NCBI RefSeq assembly: GCF_009707325.1
Contig: NZ_CP046103.1
Location: 992,001-1,056,000 of the forward strand
DNA from: Pseudomonas sp. IB20
GTDB taxonomy: Bacteria; Pseudomonadota; Gammaproteobacteria; Pseudomonadales; Pseudomonadaceae
Direction of reading: 5' to 3'
Length of the DNA stretch: 64,000 nt
Shown: positions 30,082-39,034 of the stretch, piece after piece
Numbering within the stretch: position 1 is the stretch's first letter
Layout: the number at the start of each line of letters is the position of its first letter
Made by a program: the position numbers and the translations under genes
The notes under the pieces: generated by a model
The model's database searches: none
What the model saw: only the letters and a program-made list of their open reading frames with translations
Told to the model about the DNA's origin: nothing

Positions 30082-30939
30082 ATGGTCAGCCTGGACCGAT
30101 TCGACACCTTCAAGGCTGTAGTAGAAGCCGGTTCGCTCACCGCTGCGGCGGATATGCTGGGCCAGACCCGCGCCGTAGTCAGCTTCAACCTCAAGCGCCT
30201 GGAAGCGGAACTGGGTGTCACTTTGCTGACCCGCAACACCCGCCAACTGGCGCTGACCGATGCCGGCGAACGCTTCTACCTGCGTTGCACGCGCATGCTC
30301 GAAGAAGCGCGACTGGCGGTAGAAGAAGCGCGCTCCGAACACGCCCAGCTCAAAGGCACGCTGCGCATCACCACCACCGTGGAGTACGCGCTGGCCGTGG
30401 TCGCCCCGGCGGTGGAAGCCTTCCGCCGCTTGCACCCGGATCTGAACATTCACTTATCCACATCCTCCACCCACGCCGATTTGATCTCGGAACGCTTTGA
30501 CGTGGCGATTCGGTTGGGCCGCCTGCTGGACTCCAACCACCGCGCAGTGCAGTTGTCGACCTTCGAAGTGTTTGCGGTGTCGGCGCCCGAGTTTGCCGGG
30601 GTGCAAACGTTGGATGAGTTGGAGCAGGTGCCCAAACTGGGCCATGGCCGTTTAACCGAACTGAGCGTGACCGACCCGGCCGGTGGCGAGCATCAATACC
30701 GCCCCGGCCCTACGGCGCTGGTGGCCGACAGCGCCGCCGTGCTTCAAGCGTTCGCCGTGCGCGGCCACGGCGTGGCAGTGCTGCCGCAGTGGCTGGTGCA
30801 GGAGGATCTGGACGCGGGGCGGCTGGTGCGGTTACTGGCCGACCATCGCTTTGCGCCGCAGGGGATCTACGCGATGTACCCGGACACCCGGCATTTACCG
30901 CTGAAGGTGCGGGCGTTTATTGATTTTATGAAGGGTTAG
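30082..30939 (+). CDS. LysR-family regulator, divergent from the MFS exporter
   Basis: A 285-residue LTTR. The helix-turn-helix is FKAVVEAGSLTAAADMLGQT then VVSFNLKRLEAELGVTLLTRNTR, and the ligand-binding domain begins near residue 90. AAGGAGG upstream supports ATG 30082. The divergent layout and shared 111-bp gap suggest that it controls the MFS/NTF2-like pair. It ends with a 4-base convergent overlap with the SDR gene. Confidence 0.9.
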   Translation: MVSLDRFDTFKAVVEAGSLTAAADMLGQTRAVVSFNLKRLEAELGVTLLTRNTRQLALTDAGERFYLRCTRMLEEARLAVEEARSEHAQLKGTLRITTTVEYALAVVAPAVEAFRRLHPDLNIHLSTSSTHADLISERFDVAIRLGRLLDSNHRAVQLSTFEVFAVSAPEFAGVQTLDELEQVPKLGHGRLTELSVTDPAGGEHQYRPGPTALVADSAAVLQAFAVRGHGVAVLPQWLVQEDLDAGRLVRLLADHRFAPQGIYAMYPDTRHLPLKVRAFIDFMKG

Positions 30940-31748
30940 AGTGAACCCGTCAGCCCAAAGCGCTTCTTCAACACCGTCTCCAGCAATGCCTTGGGCAACA
31001 AGGCTGCCATCAACGGCAGCGCGCGGCTGCCATTGCCCGCACGCAGCAGCCGTGGCGGCGTGGGCTGTTGCACAGCCTTCAACACCTGCGCCGCGAATTG
31101 CTCGGCTGAGGTCGGGTTGTTCTGCGAGGCCTGGGAGCGCGCGCGAATGCCTTCGCGCAACGGCCACCAGGGCGATTTTTCGTTGATCAACAGCTCAGCC
31201 TGGGCTCCGGCGTTTTTCGCGAAACGCGTATCGATGGCCCCCGGCTGTACTTCCAATACCCGCACACTAAACGGTGCCAGCTCCATGCGCAAGGCATCGC
31301 TCAATGCGTGCACCGCCGCTTTCGACGCGCAATAAGCCCCGGCAAACGGCGTGACCAGCACCCCGGAAACGCTGCCGATATTCACCACCAGGCCTTTGCT
31401 GCGCCGCAGCGCCGCAAACAGCGCCTGGGTGACGCCGACGATGGAAAACACATTGGTCTCGAACTGGCGCTGCATCGCCTCGGTGCCGCCGTCGAGCAGC
31501 GGGCCCATGGCGCCGTAGCCGGCGTTGTTGATCAACACATCCAGCTCGCCCCACTGCTCGGCCAGGTGCTGCAAGGCGGCGCTGTCGTTGACGTCCAGCT
31601 TCACCGCGTTGAAGCCGGCGGCGGCGAGGGCGGCGACGTCGTCTTCGCGGCGCGCGCTGGCCCACACGTCGAAGCCTGCTGACTTGAACGCATCAGCCAG
31701 GGCGCGGCCAATGCCGCTGGAGCAACCAGTGATCAGTACGTTGGGCAT
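30936..31748 (-). CDS. Short-chain dehydrogenase/reductase
   Basis: A 270-residue classical SDR. The cofactor motif is TGCSSGIGRALADA, the stabilising NAG segment is LINNAGYGAMGP, and the catalytic Ser and YxxxK are in SVSGVLVTPFAGAYCASKAA. Arg in SARREDD after the second strand suggests NADP(H). The substrate is unknown. The small membrane protein gene lies 14 bp upstream on the same strand. Confidence 0.88.
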   Translation of the reverse strand: MPNVLITGCSSGIGRALADAFKSAGFDVWASARREDDVAALAAAGFNAVKLDVNDSAALQHLAEQWGELDVLINNAGYGAMGPLLDGGTEAMQRQFETNVFSIVGVTQALFAALRRSKGLVVNIGSVSGVLVTPFAGAYCASKAAVHALSDALRMELAPFSVRVLEVQPGAIDTRFAKNAGAQAELLINEKSPWWPLREGIRARSQASQNNPTSAEQFAAQVLKAVQQPTPPRLLRAGNGSRALPLMAALLPKALLETVLKKRFGLTGSL

Positions 31749-31762
31749 GGATCAATCCTTTG

Positions 31763-32227
31763 TCAGTCCGAGAAGCTGCCTTGCAGGTGCTCGGCGCGAA
31801 ATTCCAGGGTTTGCGGGCGGTAGCCAGGGCGCAGCGGTGGCGTCGGCAGGCAGTCGTCCCAAGTAGCGCCGGCCTGCAGCTCGCCTGGGCCGCGGTAGCG
31901 TGGTGCAGCGTAGACGTTGTCGGCCAGGTTGACCGAGTCGCCTGGCGCATAAGCCGCGACGCGCCAGCGCAGCTCGGTCAGCGGTACGTCGTTGCCGTTA
32001 CTCAGGATCAGTTTAAGTGGGCGATCAGCCGGGCATTCCTGCGGTGCATAGCTGATGCGCAGTTCCAGGCGCGACAGTTGTGAGGCTTCGCGGTTGTCCA
32101 GCCACACCACCCAAATCGCCACAAAGCCCAGGCCGACGGCGGCGGCAAGGGATACCGGCAAGGCCTTGGCGGGGTAGCGCAGCAGCAGGATCAGCCAGGT
32201 GATGATCAGAAGAACGCCGAAGAACAT
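31763..32227 (-). CDS. Small membrane-anchored protein of unknown function
   Basis: A 154-residue protein with two N-terminal membrane helices (GVLLIITWLILLLRYPAKA and AAAVGLGFVAIWVVWL). A periplasmic or cytoplasmic beta-rich domain follows, containing CPADRPLKLILSNGNDVPL and a second Cys near the end. I do not recognise the family with certainty. It is probably cotranscribed with the downstream SDR gene. Confidence 0.75.
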   Translation of the reverse strand: MFFGVLLIITWLILLLRYPAKALPVSLAAAVGLGFVAIWVVWLDNREASQLSRLELRISYAPQECPADRPLKLILSNGNDVPLTELRWRVAAYAPGDSVNLADNVYAAPRYRGPGELQAGATWDDCLPTPPLRPGYRPQTLEFRAEHLQGSFSD

Positions 32228-32610
32228 GGGGGCAGCCTCGCGAATGGATGAACCATCCTACCCGTCGTCGGGCGCGGTTGCCTATGTACATGTCCCAGGA
32301 GGAAGGGGAGTGAACGGACTTTACGCAAGTGTGCCTACAAGGGCATCAGGTGCTGGCTGATAGTGCCAGGGTACTTCGTCTTACATTTGTGAGGGAACCG
32401 TCACGCATTGAACCGTCACTTATCTGGCGACCTACAGCATATTTTCTATGTGGATGTACCGCACTCCATCCCTTTGAAGTACAGGGGCGGTCCTGATCGT
32501 GACCCCGTCAGTCGCATTATTAGTAGTGGTCTAACGCGCTTAAAAATATGAGCCTATAGCACTGGCCGGTATTGGGTGGGGCCAATCATGGCCTCGCAGT
32601 CAGCGTAAAC
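32228..32610. other. Intergenic region without recognised genes
   Basis: About 380 bp between the small membrane protein and the alginate terminator. The base composition is closer to balanced than in the neighbouring genes. GAACCGTCAC occurs twice near 32396-32424. No gene, REP or promoter could be assigned with confidence. Confidence 0.5.
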
Positions 32611-32674
32611 AGAAAGAAAAAGCCCCCACCCAACCCACTGCGGATAGGGGACGCAATGGGCTGGGTGAGGGCTT
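32611..32674 (-). terminator. Terminator of the alginate operon
   Basis: An 18-bp stem (32620-32637 with 32657-32674; the two mismatches can form G-U pairs in RNA) closes a 19-base loop. Read on the minus strand it is followed by TTTTTCTTTCT. It lies 15 bp after the algA stop. Confidence 0.88.
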
Positions 32675-32688
32675 CTTTTACGACTGTT

Positions 32689-34140
32689 TTACTGCGCGAT
32701 AGTTTTCACCGACACGCCACGCTCAACTGGTGTGGAGCGCCCGTAGATATCTTCGAACCGCTCGATATCGTCTTCGCCCAAGTAGCTGCCCGATTGCACT
32801 TCGATGATCTCCAACGGGATCTTGCCTGGGTTGCGCAGGCGGTGCACCGAGGCGATCGGGATGTAGGTGGACTGGTTCTCGCAGAGCAGGAACACGTTTT
32901 CGTCACAGGTGACTTCGGCCGTGCCGCTGACCACGATCCAGTGTTCGGCGCGGTGGTGGTGCATTTGCAGTGACAGGCACGCGCCCGGTTTTACCGAGAT
33001 GTGCTTGACCTGGAACCGCCCGCCCATGTCCACCGAGTCGTAGGAACCCCATGGGCGATAGACTTCGCAGTGGTTCTGGGTTTCGCTGCGGCCCTGCTCG
33101 TTGAGGGTGCTGACCATCTGCTTGACGCCCTGGACCTTGTCCTTGTGGGCAATCATCATCGCGTCCTTGGTTTCCACCACCACGATGTTGTCCAGGCCGA
33201 TCACCGAGACCAGCTTGCCGTTGCCGTGGATCATGCAGTTGCGGCTGTCCTGGATCACCACGTCGCCTTTGCTGACGTTGCCGTTGGCGTCTTTGTCGTT
33301 AACCGCCCACAACGAAGCCCAGCAACCCACGTCGCTCCAACCCGCACTCAGCGGCACCACGCAGGCGCGCTGGGTTTTTTCCATCACGGCGTAGTCGATG
33401 GAATTGTCCGGGCAGCAAGCGAAGGTGGCTTCGTCGAAGGTCACGGTGTCGGCGGTTTGCTCGCTGCGTTCCAGGGTCAGCAGGCACGTGTCGTAGATGT
33501 CCGGATCGTGCTTTTTCAGCTCTTCGAGGAAGCGGCTGGCACGGAACAGGAACATGCCGCTGTTCCAGAAGTAACCGCCGCTTTTAACGAACTCGACGGC
33601 GCGTTTTTCATCGGGTTTTTCCACGAACTGCTGTACGCGGCTCACGCCTTCGGGCAGCAGCGAATCGTTGGTGGACTTGATGTAGCCATAACCGGTTTCC
33701 GGACGGGTTGCTGGCACGCCGAACAGCACCATCTCGCCACGCTCGGCCGCCACGGTGGCCAGGGCCAGGGCGCGCTGCAGGGCTTTCTGGTCGTCGAGCA
33801 CGTGGTCGGCCGGCAGCACCAGCATCAGTTCGTCGCGGCCTTCGTTGACCAGCATCATCGCGGTCAGGGCCACAGCCGGTGCGGTATTGCGCCCGAACGG
33901 TTCCATCAGGATGCGCTGGCACTCAAGCTTACGCGTGCTCAGTTGCTCATTAACGATAAAACGGTGGTCCTTGTTGCAGACCACGATTGGGGAGTCCATG
34001 CCTTCGAACACCAGGCGCTCCAGGGTTTGCTGGAACAGCGTGTGCTCACCGGTCAGGGCCAGGAATTGCTTCGGGAACTGTTTACGGGAAAGCGGCCAAA
34101 GACGTGAGCCGCTACCACCGGAAAGGATTACTGGGATCAT
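32689..34140 (-). CDS. algA: Mannose-1-phosphate guanylyltransferase/phosphomannose isomerase
   Basis: AlgA is a bifunctional cytoplasmic enzyme: the isomerase makes mannose-6-phosphate and the guanylyltransferase makes GDP-mannose, the AlgD substrate. The 483 residues are normal. The N-terminal nucleotidyltransferase has GGSGSRLWPLSRKQFPKQF, and the C-terminal cupin isomerase has RPWGSYDSVDMGGRF and SLQMHHHRAEHWIVVSG. It is the last gene of the alginate operon. A REPIN separates it from algF. Confidence 0.96.
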   Translation of the reverse strand: MIPVILSGGSGSRLWPLSRKQFPKQFLALTGEHTLFQQTLERLVFEGMDSPIVVCNKDHRFIVNEQLSTRKLECQRILMEPFGRNTAPAVALTAMMLVNEGRDELMLVLPADHVLDDQKALQRALALATVAAERGEMVLFGVPATRPETGYGYIKSTNDSLLPEGVSRVQQFVEKPDEKRAVEFVKSGGYFWNSGMFLFRASRFLEELKKHDPDIYDTCLLTLERSEQTADTVTFDEATFACCPDNSIDYAVMEKTQRACVVPLSAGWSDVGCWASLWAVNDKDANGNVSKGDVVIQDSRNCMIHGNGKLVSVIGLDNIVVVETKDAMMIAHKDKVQGVKQMVSTLNEQGRSETQNHCEVYRPWGSYDSVDMGGRFQVKHISVKPGACLSLQMHHHRAEHWIVVSGTAEVTCDENVFLLCENQSTYIPIASVHRLRNPGKIPLEIIEVQSGSYLGEDDIERFEDIYGRSTPVERGVSVKTIAQ

Positions 34141-34175
34141 GGATGTTTCTCCTTGAATCGATTTGGGTCAGAGCC

Positions 34176-34277
34176 TGTGGGAGCGGGCTTGCTCGCGAAG
34201 GCATCACCTCGGTGTCACTGATGCACTGAGGTGTCAGCATCGCGGGCAAGCCCGGTAGGGCAAGCCCGGCTCCTACA
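34176..34277. repeat. REPIN between algF and algA
   Basis: Inverted REPs of the GTGGGAGCGGGCTTGCTCGCG type lie at 34176-34200 and near 34244-34277, inside the alginate operon. The distal REP has a local tandem duplication (GGCAAGCCCGG twice). Confidence 0.87.
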
Positions 34278-34303
34278 GGGGGAGCGTCAATTTCAAAAGC
34301 TAA

Positions 34304-34957
34304 TCAGCGGGTCGACACTGGGCGCTTGACCCAGACTGGCGAAATGCTCGAACCAGAACCGGTCACATACAGCACCGCCGCTTCACCACGTTCCAACGCA
34401 ACCGGCTTCACATCACCGACTTTCTTGTCGCCGTCATACAACGCCAGGCTCACCTTCACCGGGTTGATTTCACGCTCTCCACGGCCTTTGGCGGCCACCG
34501 ACTTGACCACGTCGGTCTTGCCGTCGGCGGTTTTCAGGGTCAGGGCCTTGTCGCTGAGGTTCTGCACGCGTACCAGGGATTTCTGCTTGTTCTTGAACGG
34601 CGGTTCTTCGATCAGTTGCGGCTGGCCGCTGCCACTGTTGACCAGGGTGTAGTAGTGGTCGGCGGCGAGTTTGACCGGCACGGTCTGGCTGCCGACCTTG
34701 GCGCTGTAGTCGCCGCCGGGCATGAAGCTGAAGTCACTGCTGGCCAGTGGCGCAACGTCGCTCAGGTTGGTCGCGCCGACGGTGGCGCTCACTTCTTGGT
34801 TGGATGCGTTGTAGACACGTACGAAGCTTGAGCCTTTCGGTGCGACAGGGCCGTACAAGGCAGCGTCACCGGCGAAGGCGGACAGGGATACCAAGCTCAT
34901 ACCGGCAGCCAGGGCCAGAGTCTTAGCGAGATGACGCGCAGTAGTAGTGAAAGTCAT
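34304..34957 (-). CDS. algF: Alginate O-acetylation protein AlgF
   Basis: AlgF is a periplasmic accessory protein of alginate O-acetylation, working with AlgI, AlgJ and AlgX. The 217 residues begin with a signal peptide (LAKTLALAAGMSLVSLSAFA), then DAALYGPVAPKGSSFVRVYN. The mature protein is beta-rich without a catalytic motif, as in the family. It lies 16 bp after algJ. Confidence 0.94.
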   Translation of the reverse strand: MTFTTTARHLAKTLALAAGMSLVSLSAFAGDAALYGPVAPKGSSFVRVYNASNQEVSATVGATNLSDVAPLASSDFSFMPGGDYSAKVGSQTVPVKLAADHYYTLVNSGSGQPQLIEEPPFKNKQKSLVRVQNLSDKALTLKTADGKTDVVKSVAAKGRGEREINPVKVSLALYDGDKKVGDVKPVALERGEAAVLYVTGSGSSISPVWVKRPVSTR

Positions 34958-34973
34958 GTGAGTTACCTCTCTT

Positions 34974-36158
34974 TCAGTTTTGCGCCCGGTCGGGCGTCTC
35001 GGATTTTTGGTGTTTAGCGGGTGTATTCAGTGCCATGTTCTGTTGGCGCGAACCGGCTTTTTTAAGCTGCGCAACCCACTGCGGGTCGGCGTCACCGATT
35101 TCGTTGTTGACGGGCAGATAACGTTCAGGAAACTCCCAGATCAGCACCTGTGGCGGGCTGTTCTTGAAGTCGTCGCTTTTCAGGTAGCTGAGCATCGGCA
35201 GAATCGGGCCGTGGCCGTCTTCGGAGTAGTTGATGACATCGCTGTGCAAGGCTTGCTTGAGCGCGCCGACGAAGTTCCAGTTAGGGTTGGCGCTGTAGCT
35301 GGTGCCGACCAGTGCCACCGGGGTTTCGCTGTTGCTGAACAGCGCGTCGTCGCCTTTGTTTTCAGCCAAATGCGTCAAGCGTTTTTGCAGCGGTTCTTTG
35401 GGCGGCATCAGGTTTTCAAACAGCGGGTCCAGCGGCAGGAACAGACGCAGGTCGCCTTTGTGCGGTTCGGTCTTTTCAGCTTCGGTGACAAAGCGCTGTG
35501 GCTCGCCACTGAGCGGGGTCTTTTCGCTAATCACCTTGGCCAATTGCTTGGCAGCGATTTCGGCGCCGTCCGGCGTCCAGTGGGTGTCGGTACGCAGGAA
35601 CACTTGCTGGCCGCCCAGCTTGGCCTGTTGCAGGGGCCCAAGCAGGTCAGGGGCGATGATCTTGTCGGCGGCGACACGGGCATGGAAGTCCTGGTACAGG
35701 TTGGCGTGGATGCTCGCTGGTTTCACTTCGCCCAAGTGTTCTGGGTACAAGCGCACCTTGGCCGGCACAATCGCCATCACCAATTGAATGCCCTGGGCCT
35801 TGAGTTTCTGGCGTACGCCTTCGACCAGCGCGTAGTTGCCCTCAAGGTTCTGGTCTTCATTGACGGCGGGGTTGAACTCCTGGTCGCTGTACAGCCAGTG
35901 ATCGCGGCCCAGCACCACGCCAGGGCGGCCTTCGTTGAACAGCTTGTAGTCCAGCGCCGCCCACAGGTTGGTGCCGATGCGCTTGATCGGGAACTGGTCG
36001 TCGTAGTGGGTCTCGACGGCCTTGGTCCAGCGGCCGTTGAGCACCGTCGCGTCGGCATTGGTGCTGAAGCCGAAGAAGCTGCGCATCGACCAGGCGCCCA
36101 GGGCCAGCAGCACCAGTAGGAACAGCGCGATATAGAGGACGCGGAATGAACGGGTCAT
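34974..36158 (-). CDS. algJ: Alginate O-acetyltransferase AlgJ
   Basis: AlgJ is an SGNH-like periplasmic O-acetyltransferase anchored by an N-terminal helix (VLYIALFLLVLLALGAWSM). Catalytic Asp and His are in RTDTHWTPDGAEIA and the Ser is in LVGTSYSANPNWNF. It passes acetyl groups delivered by AlgI toward polymannuronate. The 394 residues match the family. It starts 11 bp after the algI stop. Confidence 0.95.
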   Translation of the reverse strand: MTRSFRVLYIALFLLVLLALGAWSMRSFFGFSTNADATVLNGRWTKAVETHYDDQFPIKRIGTNLWAALDYKLFNEGRPGVVLGRDHWLYSDQEFNPAVNEDQNLEGNYALVEGVRQKLKAQGIQLVMAIVPAKVRLYPEHLGEVKPASIHANLYQDFHARVAADKIIAPDLLGPLQQAKLGGQQVFLRTDTHWTPDGAEIAAKQLAKVISEKTPLSGEPQRFVTEAEKTEPHKGDLRLFLPLDPLFENLMPPKEPLQKRLTHLAENKGDDALFSNSETPVALVGTSYSANPNWNFVGALKQALHSDVINYSEDGHGPILPMLSYLKSDDFKNSPPQVLIWEFPERYLPVNNEIGDADPQWVAQLKKAGSRQQNMALNTPAKHQKSETPDRAQN

Positions 36159-36169
36159 GGTCGGCTCCC

Positions 36170-37702
36170 TCAGAATTGGAAGTAAAGGAACGGCGAGAAA
36201 CTCTGCGCCGACAGTTTCAAGATCGATGCCACAAACAGCAGCAGTACCGCAGCGCGCATGGCGTAGCGTGGCCAGTCAGCGGTCCAGTAGGCCGGTTGCA
36301 CGGCGGCGTCCTGGCCGACGGTGAAACCTGGCTGGTGGATGCTGTCCGGGTTGTCACCCGGCACGGCCTTGATCAGGCTCGGGTCGGCCGGCTTGGCTTT
36401 CTCGGCAGGGCGGTTGGTGTAGAAGTCGCGCAGGCCGAAGAACGCCAGCGTTGCGTACGCCACCACCAGGGTTGCCACTTGCAGGCCAGTGAGGTTGGCG
36501 CGGTTGAGCTCCGACAGTGACCACTCGCCAAAGCTGAACATCGCACCGTACATACGGCCGGCGACGTGCAGGTTCTCCGAGCGGAAGATCACCCAGCCCA
36601 TCACCACCAGCAGGAAGGTGAAGGCCCAGCGCACCACGTTGAAACTGCGCGGCGCGGTGTTGAGGCCGATGGCTTTTTCAATCGCCAGCCACATGCCGTG
36701 CCAGGCGCCCCACACGATGTAGGTGATGTTCGCACCGTGCCACAGGCCACCGAGCAGCATGGTCAGGAACAGGTTGCGGTAGGTGGTCAGCGTGCCTTTA
36801 CGGTTGCCGCCCAGGGTGATGTACAGGTAGTCACGCAGCCAGGTCGACAAGCTGATGTGCCAGCGGCGCCAGAACTCGGTGATCGACTGGCTGATGTACG
36901 GCTGTTTGAAGTTTTCCATGAAGCGGAAACCCATCATCAAGCCCAAACCAATGGCCATGTCGCTGTAGCCGGAGAAGTCGAAGTACAGCTGCGCGGTGTA
37001 GGCCAGCGCGCCGAGCCACGCATCGCCCGTGGTCGGATTTTGCAGGGCAAAGCAATGGTCGGCCACCACCGCCAGGGTGTCGGCGATGAAGACTTTCTTG
37101 ATGAAACCCTGCATGAACCGCGTGCAGCCCTCGGAGAATTTGTCGAGGGTGTGCGTGCGGTTGTTGAACTGGTCGGCCAGGTCGCGAAAGCGCAACACGG
37201 GGCCGGCAATCAAGTGCGGGAAGATCGCCACGAACGCCGCAAAGTCGATGAGGTTACGGGTGGCCGGGGTGTCGCCGCGGTACACGTCGATGATGTAGCT
37301 GATGGACTCGAAGATGTAGAACGAGATCCCGATCGGCAACAGCACGTGAGTGAGAATGAACGGCTCCAGGCCCGCCGACTTCATCATCACGTTGATGCTG
37401 TCGACGCCGAAGTTGGCGTACTTGAAGTAGCCGAGGATGCACAGGTCGACTGCCACGCCGAGCAGCAGCCAGCGTTGAGCCGGCTTGGTGCGCACGCCGG
37501 CCGCACCGACCTTGAGGCCGATCCAGTAATTCCACAGCGTGACGGCGGCGAACAGCGCCAGGAAGTCCACTCGCCACCAGGCGTAGAACACATAGCTGGC
37601 CAGTAGCAGCAGCAGGTTGCGATAGCGTTGCCCGCTCCAGTAATACAAACCGAGAAAGATCGGCAAGAACAGAAACAGGAACACATTGGACGAGAAAACC
37701 AT
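36170..37702 (-). CDS. algI: Alginate O-acetylation MBOAT protein AlgI
   Basis: AlgI is a polytopic inner-membrane MBOAT acyltransferase that moves acetyl groups across the membrane. The 510 residues include FFKYANFGVD-like and FNRP-like segments of the family. The catalytic His lies in LLGGLWHGANITYIVWGAWHG. The region with WRRWHISLSTWLRDYLYI is the most conserved part. A 198-bp gap with REP sequences separates it from algL. Confidence 0.95.
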   Translation of the reverse strand: MVFSSNVFLFLFLPIFLGLYYWSGQRYRNLLLLLASYVFYAWWRVDFLALFAAVTLWNYWIGLKVGAAGVRTKPAQRWLLLGVAVDLCILGYFKYANFGVDSINVMMKSAGLEPFILTHVLLPIGISFYIFESISYIIDVYRGDTPATRNLIDFAAFVAIFPHLIAGPVLRFRDLADQFNNRTHTLDKFSEGCTRFMQGFIKKVFIADTLAVVADHCFALQNPTTGDAWLGALAYTAQLYFDFSGYSDMAIGLGLMMGFRFMENFKQPYISQSITEFWRRWHISLSTWLRDYLYITLGGNRKGTLTTYRNLFLTMLLGGLWHGANITYIVWGAWHGMWLAIEKAIGLNTAPRSFNVVRWAFTFLLVVMGWVIFRSENLHVAGRMYGAMFSFGEWSLSELNRANLTGLQVATLVVAYATLAFFGLRDFYTNRPAEKAKPADPSLIKAVPGDNPDSIHQPGFTVGQDAAVQPAYWTADWPRYAMRAAVLLLFVASILKLSAQSFSPFLYFQF

Positions 37703-37789
37703 CCCGATCTCTCCATGTTTAACAGACAGTCAAGGGCCAACGGCCCCCCCAAACCCCCCATCAAATTCGGGAGGGTGTACACGTTTCAG

Positions 37790-37895
37790 TGTGGGAGCTG
37801 GCTTGTGTGGGAGCCGGGCTTGCCCGCGATGCACCGAAGCCAGCTCCCACATAAAGCCAGCGCCCACTTTTGGACCGAGTCCAGGTGTGGGAGCT
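37790..37895. repeat. REP cluster between algL and algI
   Basis: Several whole or partial REP units (TGTGGGAGCTGGCTT, GTGGGAGCCGGGCTTGCCCGCGAT, AGCCAGCTCCCACA, GGTGTGGGAGCTG) are packed into about 105 bp inside the alginate operon. Two are in immediate tandem at 37790-37825. Folding of the transcript here could affect mRNA stability of the distal genes. Confidence 0.85.
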
Positions 37896-37900
37896 GTGTA

Positions 37901-39010
37901 TCAGTTGCCTTTGTTGCCTTTTTCATGCGTCGGGTCGTAGACCTTGGTCAGGTCACCGCCCAGCCGGAAGGTCTTGAACGGCTGCATGCCGTGCTTGCGC
38001 TCGATCACATCCGGGGCGCAGGTGTAGAGGGTGCAGAAGGGCTCAAGCCAGGCGAATTTCATGTCCTCCTTGAGGTCCTTCATGTCCTGCTCTTTACCGT
38101 TCTTCTTCTCGAAGATCTCCGGGTCTTTGACCCCGGCCAGCACTTTGTCGCCCAGGCGTTTCAACGCGCCGTTGTTTTCCTGGCGCAGATCCACACCGTT
38201 GACCAAGGCAAAACTGGCGATCATCGACAGCGGCGGCAGTGCGTAGTTGTGGTACGACAAAGCCCGTTGCTGGCGCTTCAATTCATTCGGCAAAAAGCCC
38301 TGGTCATCGACCTGGTTGGCGCCGACCTTGTATTCCTTCACCGCCCAATCAAACAGGTCACGGCGGTTGACGGCGACGGACGTGGCCATCACCGACCAGG
38401 CGGCCCAGTAGGAGTGGTTGTTGGTTTTTTCCAGCGGCAGGTTGTCCCAATCGCTGACGACCTGATCGGCCATTTTGCTGAACCAGGCTTCGATCAACTG
38501 CGATTCCTGCTGGTGGTTGGCCAGCGGGTGCGAGTCGGAGAACTTCAGTCGCACATAGGCCGAAGCCATGCTGCCCAGCGCCCATTTGCGCATGGACTTA
38601 CCGGTGTGGTTGAAGTCCTTGGACATCAACGCATCCGCCTTGGCCCAGCTCGTAAGCCAATTGAGCGTGCATTCCAGCTGCTGCGGGCGACCGTCGCGCA
38701 TGAACTGCATCACGCGCTTGCTGGTGTCTTTTTCCAGCTTGGTGATGTCGGCGGTGCTGTCGCGAAAGGCTTTTTCGGATTGCACATTCAGGGTGGAACG
38801 GGCTTTGTCCGAACCTTCGTACTTGCTGCGAAATTGCAGCGAGCCGGTGTACGGCGCCGGCATGGCGTCGCAGTCATTTTTGAAGTCGCCGGTCTTGAAC
38901 GCTTCGATCGGTGCGAAGTAGCCCTGAGGCGGACGCAGCGGGGCGGCGGCGTTGGCTGCGCCGGCGAAGATCGCCAGGCCCAGCAACGATGGAATCAATA
39001 ACTTCTGCAT
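37901..39010 (-). CDS. algL: Periplasmic alginate lyase AlgL
   Basis: AlgL is a PL5 lyase that clears misdirected alginate from the periplasm. The 369 residues start with a signal peptide ([18 protein letters not shown]). The PL5 catalytic motif is [11 protein letters not shown], and the aromatic PQGYFAPI is near the mature N-terminus. ATG 39010 is preferred over an upstream start because GAGG lies 6 bases before it. It follows algX in the operon. Confidence 0.95.
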   Translation of the reverse strand: MQKLLIPSLLGLAIFAGAANAAAPLRPPQGYFAPIEAFKTGDFKNDCDAMPAPYTGSLQFRSKYEGSDKARSTLNVQSEKAFRDSTADITKLEKDTSKRVMQFMRDGRPQQLECTLNWLTSWAKADALMSKDFNHTGKSMRKWALGSMASAYVRLKFSDSHPLANHQQESQLIEAWFSKMADQVVSDWDNLPLEKTNNHSYWAAWSVMATSVAVNRRDLFDWAVKEYKVGANQVDDQGFLPNELKRQQRALSYHNYALPPLSMIASFALVNGVDLRQENNGALKRLGDKVLAGVKDPEIFEKKNGKEQDMKDLKEDMKFAWLEPFCTLYTCAPDVIERKHGMQPFKTFRLGGDLTKVYDPTHEKGNKGN

Positions 39011-39034
39011 AGGTAACCTCATTGCGCGCTTATT